From Chara braunii (lineage: Eukaryota; Streptophyta; Charophyceae; Charales; Characeae), in assembly GCA_003427395.1 (NCBI GenBank), contig BFEA01000744.1:396070-440645 (forward strand): DNA of 44,576 nucleotides. Reading direction: 5' to 3'. The notes under the pieces were generated by a model. The model saw only the letters and a list, made by a program, of their open reading frames with translations. It was not told the DNA's origin and searched no databases. Every line of letters starts with the position of its first letter. Position 1 is the first letter of the stretch. The position numbers were made by a program, and so were the translations under genes. Of this stretch, positions 21,831 through 29,885 are shown in pieces.

Positions 21831-22099
21831 TAATCAGACCCGCTTTCTTTTCCACTCCGCATACATGCAACAGATGGTGATTCACCCTGGCGCACTGCGC
21901 CCACTCAAATCTCAGAGCTATGGAACCCGAGAACACAATTCAGATGCAACTCGCTTCGACAGGCTATGGCGCGTCAGCGCCTGTACATCCCAACTCGTCA
22001 CTGTGCCCGATACTGTAGACACGACGGGCCTAAGCTTGCATTCGGACAAGTTGGGCGGATAGCAGGAATGTCGCCGTCTCCTCCCTAATATTTCAACTA

Positions 22100-22145
<46 letters not shown>

Positions 22146-22475
22146 TCTGGAGTGTATTTTTTGGCTGTGATAGACCTTTCTTTGTTTCGTGGATGTTTTG
22201 CTGGCTTGTGATGGGGTGTGAACCGATAGTCTGTAGAGTTTTCCATCTGGTGTGGGTGAGTGATAGTCTACTTTGATTTTGGTTAAGGTAGATTATCATT
22301 TACAGTGTAACCAGTGAGGGGATTCTGCAGACTGTTGAGGGCTCAACCTCCTGATGAGTCGGTGAAACTCCGACAAAACAGTTTGTCACAGCCCCTCGTT
22401 TGTTGTCCTCTTCTCTCTCTCTGCCTACGGTTTACCGGGCAGTTCTATTTGTGACGATATATATATATATATATA
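22100..22475 (+). mobile_element. Hammerhead-carrying element, copy 1, bounded by (AT)n
   Basis: A ~313-bp body (22146-22458) lies between AT tracts (22100-22145 and 22459-22475). It contains a complete hammerhead fold at 22327-22386 and a right end CCTACGGTTTACCGGGCAG that recurs alone at 23.86 kb. A second full copy lies at 37.80-38.16 kb. Size and type III hammerhead resemble the LTR of plant retrozymes, but no primer-binding site, internal region or second LTR is visible, so the assignment is inference. It has no coding capacity. Confidence 0.6.
22327..22386 (+). ncRNA. Type III hammerhead ribozyme motif, one core substitution
   Basis: Stem III is GCAGACTG (22327-22334) with CAGTTTGT (22379-22386). 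The cleavage triplet is GTT, so predicted cleavage follows 22336. Stem I is GAGG/CCTC (337-340/347-350) with a 6-nt loop. The invariant CTGATGA is intact at 22351-22357. Stem II is GTCGG/CCGAC (358-362/370-374) with a 7-nt loop. The strand after stem II should read GAAA but reads AAAA (375-378), so G12, the general base in established hammerhead chemistry, is A. Flanking GTGAGGGG and CCCCTCGT (314-321/392-399) extend stem III beyond an internal loop. All other core positions fit. Activity is expected to be strongly impaired. Confidence 0.8.
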
Positions 22476-22915
22476 CTAGGTTGTTTGGCCGGACATCCGG
22501 GACCCCTGGGTTGTCCGACCGAACGTCTGGTCGGACGTCGCACGGTCTCGGACCGGACAAGTGTTCTCCGACCTAGCGCAAAAAAAAAAAAAAAAAAGTT
22601 TTTTTGAAAACACTCATGTGGCTTCTACCTTGCATAAGGTGTATGCCACCAAAATTTTGGCTCATTTGAGCCAGTAGAAAAAAAGATAAAAATCTTCAAA
22701 GTTTCTAATCCCCACCTATACCCCTCCTATCCCCACCGAAACCCCTCGTACCCCCCCTCCCACCCCAAATAGCACCCTATCACCAAATGCTCAGAAAATT
22801 CTGAATTTTTTTATGGCATGCGCAACACTATCATAATTGTTTTTTTTTTTTTTAATGCCAAAAAGTGGTCGTCTGGGATCCCGGACAACCCCCCTACCGG
22901 ACGGTTGACCTCGAA
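22476..22915. mobile_element. Putative non-autonomous element with GC-rich foldback ends
   Basis: GGGTTGTCCG (22508-22517) is the exact complement of CGGACAACCC (22882-22891), surrounded by further GGACATCCGGGACC and GGGATCCCGGAC words. The interior is A/T-rich with two homopolymer runs and no coding capacity. Ends and target duplication are undefined. Confidence 0.4.
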
Positions 22916-23018
22916 CCAAAAGCAGAATCGCATCACAGTTTCACCAAATGAGAGCATACCAAAAGCTGAAAATTGACAATGCCGGAATAGTCTCATCATC
23001 ACCATCAACGAAGAACCA

Positions 23019-23168
23019 ATGTTGATATCCTATCTGGCGCTCGGCGCCCAGACTACTGATGACCGATCCTATCTAGCCTGGACTACCATGTCGAATGTTG
23101 ACGGCAACAACTTTCTGAAGTGCGAGCATTCAGCGACCATCGTCGCACGCTTCCAGCACCAGGTATTT
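23019..23168 (+). other. Unrecognised coding-like stretch ending at CAG|GTATTT
   Basis: A short open stretch (residues such as TTMSNVDGNNFLKCEHSA) ends at a donor-like CACCAG|GTATTT and continues into CT-rich sequence. It shares a GGCGCCCA word with the R2 repeats, so it may be repeat-derived rather than a gene. Confidence 0.25.
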
Positions 23169-23269
23169 CTCTCGCCACACTCACAACCTCGTTCCCCAAT
23201 ACACAGATGCCACATGCATCCTAAATCCATCACTTGCCCCATCCCGCACACAGCAGCGCACCTCCTCCT

Positions 23270-23357
23270 CATGCTCCCTCTTCTTCCTTTCTCCTTCTTC
23301 TTCTCCTTCTCCTTCTTCTTCTTCCTCCTCCTCCTCCTTCTTCTTCTTCTTCTTCTT
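23270..23357. repeat. (TTC)n-rich tract
   Basis: TTC/CTC trinucleotides. The Phe/Leu and Glu/Lys/Arg translations are artefacts. Confidence 0.95.
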
Positions 23358-23859
23358 GAGCACGCGACCACCTTCCTCCCTCTGCGCACCCACTCCGGTC
23401 GCATACCGTATGGTACATACCAGAACAAGAACCGTCCCCTCTTCACATAGTTTTCAGGATAGCACAGCGGAAGACTAATATACCAATGGCCAGTCTTGAT
23501 TCAATGTCGCAACGCAAAACGACATCCCTCATCATCATCGCATGGTGTGAAGGGGTCTGGCGCCCACACAGGAAGAATGCGCCAGTCCCCATGCATACAC
23601 AGACGAAGAGGAGGGGATCAGACGAAGAAGAGAGGAAGATGGGAATGTCGTCAATACCAAGTCTTCGCACAAGTCCCAAATAATCCCTCGTCAAATGTCT
23701 AAATCCCAAGGTCGAGCCTGAATCCAATGTCGTCAAGTTCCAAAGTCACCAATCTCTCTCTTTCTCGTAGTCTGCAGGTACTGAGAAGTTAGGTAGCGAG
23801 AGGGTGAGGAGGCGATGATGGACTTAGAAGAGGAAGAAGAAGAACTTTCTCTCTCTGTC

Positions 23860-23898
23860 TCTCTCTCCCTACGGTTTACCGGGCAGTTCTGTTTGTGA

Positions 23899-23942
<44 letters not shown>
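23860..23942 (+). repeat. Orphan right end of the hammerhead element plus (AT)n
   Basis: CCTACGGTTTACCGGGCAG, TTCTGTTTGTGACG and then a long AT tract are almost identical to the right end of copy 1 at about 22425-22475. The ribozyme part is missing. Confidence 0.7.
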
Positions 23943-23943
<1 letters not shown>

Positions 23944-24267
23944 GACAAGAATTATAATGATTAATAATAATAATAAAATCAAACAAAGGAAATAAAAGAA
24001 AATAAGTAATAAAACGCTAATGTATACTAACCATTTTTCAAGCTATGTGCATTCGTGGAAACAGGGAGAGAATGAGACAACGTCGAACGGCCATGACTGG
24101 TCGTTTCGTTGAAGTTTCACCAAATCATCAGGAGGCTGATCCCCCCCGGCCTTTCAATTTGAACCATGCACTTCGTTCATGTATGTGGTTTGTATTCTCT
24201 ATAAGCCCCCCCGTCTCTCTCTCTTCCTCTTTCTCTCTCACACTCTCGCATACACACACATAGAGGG

Positions 24268-24335
24268 ATAGATCGGAGACAGGGAAACCTACTCATGGGT
24301 CGCTGAAGTCCGACGAAATAGTCTGGGATAGTCAT
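24268..24335 (+). ncRNA. Degenerate hammerhead-like motif next to (CA)n
   Basis: It has a GAAA tetraloop hairpin AGG/CCT (24281-24290), CTCATGG in place of CTGATGA (24292-24298), stem II GTCG/CGAC (299-302/311-314) and an intact GAAA (315-318). Two of seven core residues on the first strand are changed, the cleavage triplet reads GAC, and stem III pairs only weakly. Probably a dead relic. Confidence 0.45.
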
Positions 24336-24369
24336 GCTTCTCCTTAGTAGAGATGTGTGTAGTGAACAT

Positions 24370-24373
<4 letters not shown>

Positions 24374-24420
<47 letters not shown>

Positions 24421-24430
24421 TACATACATA
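24374..24430. repeat. (CA)n microsatellite with CATA tail
   Basis: CA dinucleotides followed by TACA/CATA units. The poly-Cys/Val frames are artefacts. Confidence 0.95.
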
Positions 24431-24749
24431 TAGATGTAGTAATGAATATACCCACGTTTTAGCGATAGATTCATTCATTTTATTTTTACTTATTTATGTA
24501 TTTATTTTTATTTATTTTTTTCTATTTTATTTATCCTATCGATGTGCCGCGAGATTGAAGGCTTACCGGTTCCCCCTTCGTCGTCACCATCATCACCGTC
24601 ATTGGCCTTTGTGGTCAGTCCTTGTCGTTGTCTCATCGTCGTTAGCTCGTCATTAGGTTGTTATCGTCTTCGTCGTCGCAATCGGCTGCCAGCACGGTCA
24701 GGTAAGTGCTCTTCTCCTCCCTCTCCTTCTCCTTCCTCCCCATCTCCTT

Positions 24750-24823
24750 CTCCGTGATAAGGCTCAATTGACTTTTCATAGCACCCCCTTTCCAGCGGCA
24801 ACGCCGAGATCACCGCGATCCGG

Positions 24824-24860
<37 letters not shown>

Positions 24861-24975
24861 AGTGTGTATAATGTGCAGGGACGTAATCAGCGCGAGCTTA
24901 TGACCCGCACTTACTAGGCATTCCTCGTTCAAGATCGATAATTACAACATCCTACCCCCGTCGCGGCGAACCCCA
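24750..24975 (-). pseudogene. SSU (18S) rRNA 3'-end fragment, antisense
   Basis: The plus strand follows the complement of the 18S 3' domain for over 200 bp. GATAAGGCTCAATTGACTT, CTTCACCGGACCATTCAATC, GGTAGGAGCGACGG, GCAGGGACGTAATCAGCGC and CTTACTAGGCATTCCTCGTT occur in the right order with scattered changes. The segment includes the decoding-region neighbourhood but is truncated on both sides. Confidence 0.9.
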
Positions 24976-24979
24976 TTCC

Positions 24980-24980
<1 letters not shown>

Positions 24981-25010
<30 letters not shown>

Positions 25011-25030
25011 TTCTTCTTCTTCTTCTTCTC
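24981..25030. repeat. (TTC)n microsatellite
   Basis: Pure TTC run directly after the 18S fragment, followed by a CT-rich stretch to about 25200. Confidence 0.95.
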
Positions 25031-25600
25031 CTTACACTACCGCGCATGCCCTGTCCTCTCCGCTTCTTTTCCTCCTCCTTCTCACTTAGTTTGAAGTTTC
25101 CTCCCTTCTTTCTTCGTCTCTCTTTCTCTCCCTTTTCTCCTTTATCTTTTCCTTCCCTTCGTCTTCTTCTTCTAGTGCCTTCTTCCGCGCGTCAACCCCG
25201 CTCTCTCTGGTTGCTCCTCGACTTCGCGGTTGCGTTGACTAACCGTGCCCGTCTCCTCTAACTCGCGCTGGCCACGTATGTGCTCCCCATCGGCTGTCTT
25301 GCTGGCTCAGCCACGCCACAGTAGTGGCACACAGGCAGCGCCTCTTTTCGAGATATGAATTTACCCGCGACTTGGGTGCAGATTCATCCATATGAATCTA
25401 TCGTATGGAATTCGAAATCACAGGCAAAAAAAAAAAACGAAAAAAAAAAATGGAAATAATAATAAATAAGAATCTACGAAATAAATAAATAAATAAATAA
25501 ATATCTAAATACTAACTAAACTAACTAACTGCCCATGCCACTTGTCGTGTAGGCCGCACTTCAAAGTCTAACGGCCCCTACCAAGTACTAACTCCTACTA
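25031..25600. other. CT-rich tract and A-rich low complexity, no gene
   Basis: 25080-25200 is pyrimidine-rich. 25425-25510 holds A-runs and an AAAT repeat. No coding sequence is supported. Confidence 0.5.
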
Positions 25601-25607
25601 ACAAGGT

Positions 25608-25630
25608 CACGGGTTCAAGTCCCCGTCGGC
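25608..25630 (+). other. tRNA T-arm/B-box-like fragment
   Basis: ACGGGTTCAAGTCCCCGT resembles a tRNA T arm (B-box GGTTCAAGTCC) and is followed by CGGCCGA, which could be an acceptor strand. No matching 5' half or A box is visible upstream. Likely a SINE or tRNA relic. Confidence 0.4.
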
Positions 25631-25661
25631 CGAGCGTGGGCCAAAAATTGAGCTCCCTGCA

Positions 25662-25746
25662 AAAGGAGCCAGCTCGGGGTCGAATGGATTCAATCCTCGA
25701 GTCACCTGATCCGCAATCCGCACCAAAAACCCACTGAGCTAGCTCC
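25662..25746 (-). ncRNA. tRNA-like pol III-type unit (SINE head or tRNA relic)
   Basis: On the minus strand a 5' GGAGCTAGCTC pairs with a 3' GAGCTGGCTCC, followed by TTTT. The A box is TAGCTCAGTGGG (25730-25741) and the B box GGATTGAATCC (25686-25696), about 45 nt apart. The acceptor-like stem and terminator are good. About 14 extra nucleotides between B box and 3' acceptor strand prevent a standard cloverleaf, so a SINE head is more likely than a tRNA gene. Confidence 0.45.
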
Positions 25747-25927
25747 TACTTCGGTTAGAAGAGGAGCAGCTCGGGTATATATCGAGGTGTGGGGCTCAGT
25801 CCGCCTAGCGGCCTGGGCCCGTTTCTAAGTTTGCGTGCGCGCAAGCTTGCCGGCCGGAATGCCTGCCTGAGTGCTTGTCAGTTTGAGTGTGTGTGCAACC
25901 CATCTGGGTACTTACTAGTTTATCGGA

Positions 25928-26145
25928 AGGCCCAAGGGCCGGTATTTTACTTGTGGTTGCGACATTCAGGGTCACGGCTGGAAAAGACACTCAAGTGGCG
26001 GGCAAAGAGGCCGGTACCTAGCTATGGCCGCGACACTCAAGGTCGTGGCGGGGAAAACACTCAAGTGGCGGGCAAAAAGGCCGGTACCTAGCTATGGCCG
26101 CGACACTGAAGGTCGTGGCGGGGAAAACACTCAAGTGGCAGGTAG
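25928..26145. repeat. 70-bp tandem repeat, about three units
   Basis: The unit begins GGCCGGTACCTAGCTATGGC and includes GGTCGTGGCGGGGAAAAC and ACTCAAGTGGCGGGC. The last two units are nearly identical and the first is diverged. The 70-bp period is not a multiple of three, so the apparent protein repeat changes frame and is not coding. Confidence 0.85.
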
Positions 26146-26149
26146 GTCA

Positions 26150-27620
26150 GTGCCATACCAAGTAAAGGTAGATGTGCCTGGGTACTCTTGGCCGAGCAGG
26201 AGAAGGCAAAAACCGGCCCTTTTAGACGCCCAGTACAGGTAGGTAGCCTGATACCGGCTCAAGTCTCAGTGTGTGTCATAGATGTACCTAACATAACACT
26301 AACCTAATCAATCCCTCGACCTTTTCGGTCGGAGGGTTTCACTACCGATCGTAACCATCACAACGCGCGTCATAACAACGCGCGCGCATACTTAACGAAA
26401 TTTTCTCACTGATTTCGCCTCGGCCTCAACGGTCGAGGAAAGTCGTTTCAAAGTGTCACGCGAAGAACGCGTACACCTTTAAGTTCAGACTGACACCACC
26501 ATGGTGGTCGACGCAATCGATGTGTCGATTGTAAAAACATGGCCATGCGTGGTACTGATGGGAGTGTGGGTATGGCGGGGGTATAAATCACTTATCTTAC
26601 TTGTTGCCGGTGAGGATCCGGCAAGGAGAGCTGCGAGGTTGGAGTTTTGAGAGGGGGGCGAGTACGTTGGTGGAGATGGATTTGAAGTCGGGGCAACAGA
26701 TTGGGTGATACGATGAGCTGGAACGGCATGAGAGAAAGAGAGTTTAGCCGGAATGTATCTTTCCGTGTTCCAGCGGAAGATTCATTCTCATTCCGTTGAA
26801 CTAGCGGTAGGTGTCTATAGCCCGTGGTCGTGCTCGCTTTGATCGGGGCCAACATTGAGATCGCCATGCTCATACCATCGTTGTTGTGTTGTTGATTATA
26901 GTGATTGTCGTCGTGGTTGTTTCCTCGGCTCTTGGCGGTCGCGCTCTGCTCCCTGCCCGTCAATAACAGTCGTGGCCGCGAGTCATCCCCGCAACGTAAT
27001 TCTCTTGGTTAGACGAACCTGGCCATGAGGGTGGCCGGGTGCATCATAGAGTAAGGATCGTCGTAGAACGTGCAGGCGTAGAGAGAGAGAAGGGGGATGG
27101 ATCTGGGCACGAAATCACACTAAGTACAATTGAAAAAGGGCGAAACTGACGACAAGGAAGCAGCGCCAAGGCTGCCACAAGGTTGAACAATCACCTGCTG
27201 ATTGGTGGGCTACTCGCCTGTTGGGGAAGAAGAAGCAAACAACTTAGAGGAACCGGGTGGCCAATAGAGGCGGGTTGGTCAGCGTATCCGACCGAGATCT
27301 TATGGGGGATTTTTTCTCTAGTCACAAGGTTAGAGATTGCAGAGCAGCGTCGTGGCCTCCTTCGTTGCGTATCCGGTGGTTGGTCAGGAGCAGTCTGTTA
27401 TCTACCGATCGCCTGCCTTTAGAATTGACTGTATAAGTAGGTGCCAAGAGGAAGGGGCAACGAGGAGATAGTCGCAAGGTTGCAGACTTAGCTGCCCACC
27501 AAGATCGTTGCCCAACCTACCAAACAGGGGAGCTACAAACGAATTGCGAGTCCGAGACTTGCCTATGGGTGAGCATGATGCTCGTTTTATTAAGCAACAG
27601 GGCAGCAAAACAAATAGAAC
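26150..27620. other. Unassigned GC-rich DNA
   Basis: It holds a strong hairpin at about 26308-26332 (CCCTCGACC/GGTCGGAGGG), a 14-bp palindrome ACCACCATGGTGGT (26495-26508), and a minus-strand Asn/His/Asp-rich frame (26592-26963) that resembles the low-complexity debris at 9-10.5 kb and ends at AA|GTAAGA. No gene is called. Confidence 0.4.
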
Positions 27621-28060
27621 GAAGTTGCAGATCTTATATGTGGGCTTCCGGGGCCGGAGCGGCAGGAGACCAACAGCGGAGTACAGTTTTACTCGTTGGC
27701 TAGCATGTTGCACCTGCATGCCCGACTAGATTGCGTTATGCTCCACTACGGGAACCTGGAGGACTGTGTTTTGGATCTGCACTCCGCGTCTTGAGTTATG
27801 GCCAGTACATTGCTGCGAACAAGGAGGAACGTTAGAGAGTGAACAACTGGCGGTTTGACTTGCGGTTGCGAGTTTTGACCATCATTGCGGGGTCCTCAGG
27901 CGCTTGAAGATAACAATGCTCTCTCCTGAGAGTTGAGTATGTTCCCGTCATCTTGAAAGTCTTAAACCCCTCATTCTGTCTTTCTTACTCTCAGTCTAGT
28001 CCTATTACGAGAGGAAGGCGGCAGGCGGGATTGCAACCCCTAGGACCGCAACAAGACTTT

Positions 28061-28140
28061 GTGGGGAGGCATCCCACCGATTGCGGGAGCTCTACCGAAA
28101 CTCAGGAGGAGTTCTTGAGGCAGGGAACTGAAAGGTAACC
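28061..28140 (+). promoter_or_regulatory. Conserved leader hairpin and GGGAGCTC block, unit 1
   Basis: GTGGGGAGGCATCCCAC folds as a 5-bp hairpin. It is followed by CGATTGCGGGAGCTC and, at 28131, AAAGGTAACC. The same hairpin arms and following words occur in unit 2 (about 30324) and in the inverted relic (7331-7347), although the loops differ. Function unknown. Confidence 0.5.
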
Positions 28141-28384
28141 ACTGCTTTCCTTCTATATACCATGTTATAACCCCTAACTGTATTCATGATTATGTTTTGA
28201 CTGAGTACACTGAGTGCACCCCTAGTTTGACTTTCAGTTTCACTTTCAGTAGAAACCAGACTTAATTAAAGGAATGATTGTGTTAATAGAAGTTTCAGTT
28301 TTGTTTGTTTGACACAAAGCAGATTGTGGGGTTGCATCTGAGGGAAAGGTGGGAGGAAGGCAGTATTGCATGTTTGACTGGGTC

Positions 28385-29125
28385 ACCCAAAGGCTGGGAG
28401 AGTCTCCATAAGATTGGAGGGCCCAACGCTATGTTTATTTTTGGATTGCTTGAAGGACCCGACAAGTTCTCATAAGATTGGGTGGGCTGGTTGCTTTGAC
28501 TTATGAGGGCTGCATGTGTTTGACTTTCAGGGACCAGGCATTTCTCCATAAGATTGGATGACCTGATTGCCTTGTTTTCTTTGGGATTTCTTATCTTTTA
28601 TTAGTTTCTGAAGGAGAGTTGGGCACGTTCCACAAGATTGGATGACCCTAACTCTCTTTTGTTTTATTTCAGAGGGAAAAATTGAGGCAAAGGACTGGAC
28701 AGGTTCCCATAAGATTGGGTGGTCTAGTCTGGAGTCACGCACATGCTAGAACCAAAGGACTAAATTTGTTTATATTTTATACTACTTACTTATGAACAGG
28801 CTAGTCATACATTTTTTCATAAGATTGGATAGTCTGACTATAACTTATCATAAATTGAAGAGAGTATGAATTAAGAATAAAAGTTGTGGTAAGAAGGGAC
28901 AGGTTGAATTTTAATCTAAGATGACCAGTTCAGTCATATGTTGCCTTAAAAGACAAGGTGCATACAATTATATATAACTTGAATACTTAAATGGTTCAGG
29001 GCGACTAGGCTGGCTAACCTAATCATATGCCCAAAGAAGAGAAAAGTTATAGTGTCCTGTGTTTGTGTGTATTTTATGACTGAGCTAGACAGATTCCCGT
29101 AAGATTGGGTGGTCTAGCTTTATGC
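28385..29125 (+). repeat. Hairpin array, unit 1 (seven CCATAAGATTGG cores)
   Basis: Cores start at about 28406, 28470, 28546, 28630, 28707, 28817 and 29097. Arms pair across the core and differ between members: AGCTAGAC/GTCTAGCT at 29097, GACTGGAC/GTCTAGTC (one G-T) at 28707, GAGAGTTGGG/CCC-T-AACTCTC at 28630, TAGTCA/TGACTA at 28817, CAGG/CCTG at 28546. The CCCA/TGGG or CTCCA/TGGAG next to the apex also pairs. The member at 28470 pairs least well. Confidence 0.8.
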
Positions 29126-29390
29126 CTTATGTAAGCTGGGTATAAAGAGATAAATCATTGAAAGATTATGAACTATTATTTGATAAATCCGACTTTGGGA
29201 TGGTGAGCGTATTTACCTTTGTGGTTTGGCTTGCATGTGGCTGAGTGATATTACTACTTAGTCTCAGTTTCAGTTGATAGGTAGTTGTTTTAGATGTTCG
29301 CCACGTGCTAGAGTCACGTGCTAGTTTCAATTTCTGCATTTTCTGAGCTGAGTTTATATTTTCTGGGATCATTTATTATACTTGCTCTTA

Positions 29391-29885
29391 TATAAATCTT
29401 GGTAAGCTATTTTTTCTACGGGAAGTGTTGCCAAAATTTCTACAAAACCAAGAAGTTGGTATGATTTTGTCCTTTCAAAGTTCAGTTTGTTTGACTTTAT
29501 ATATGGCTTAGTAAAAATCTTGAAAGTCTCATTTTTTAAAAAGGGGTGCTGCCTAAATTTTTGTTAATTCACGGAGTTAAACAAAATTGGACCTTGAGAA
29601 GTCAAAGTCACTTTAGATTCTGAACTTAACTTTGTATAAATCTTGGAATAACATTTTCTCTACGGGAAGCGCTGCCGAAATTTCTACAAATCTAAGGGGT
29701 TAGTTAAATTTTGTCTTGAAGTCGAACTCATTCTTATATGACTTAGTATAAATCTAGAAAGTCTACCTTTCTAAAGGAGATGCTGCCCAAAATTCTACTA
29801 ATTCAGGGAGTTAGACAAAATTTGGTTTTCCAAGAGTAGAGTTAGGTTTTTGTTTTCATATTTGAGATATTATAAATTTTGGAAA
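29391..29885 (+). repeat. Four ~120-bp tandem repeats, unit 1
   Basis: Repeats start at about 29391, 29511, 29635 and 29748 with a stub at 29871. Each carries TATAAATCTTGGAAAG, then TCTACGGGAAG.GCTGCC, AAATTTCTACAAAT and GTTAGACAAAATTT variants. Spacing varies from 113 to 124 bp. Confidence 0.85.

Larger units (their letters stand above)
27624..29885 (+). repeat. Composite hairpin-array element, tandem unit 1 (2262 bp)
   Basis: Starts at GTTGCAGATCTTAT and is repeated from 29886 with high identity throughout. Order: leader block (27624-28140), hairpin array of seven (28385-29125), spacer, then four ~120-bp repeats (29391-29885). The leader ends at CTGAAAG|GTAACC, a possible splice donor. No long open frame covers any module. 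Confidence 0.85.

Noticed and set aside
21694-21936. Poly-Leu and poly-Ile open frames
   Set aside because: They are translations of the 93-bp AAT microsatellite.
23069-23446. Arg/Lys/Glu-rich minus-strand frame and Phe/Leu-rich plus-strand frame
   Set aside because: Both come from the TTC/CTC tract; no motif on either side.
24177-24474. Cys/Val-rich frames
   Set aside because: They are translations of the CA microsatellite.
25789-26091. Repeat protein with RPVPSYGRDT units
   Set aside because: The 70-bp period shifts the frame every unit, so this is a DNA tandem repeat, not a protein repeat.
28001-28020. ACGAGAGGAA as the LSU sarcin-ricin loop
   Set aside because: Only ten bases match and flanking LSU sequence is absent; it lies in the leader of the composite element.
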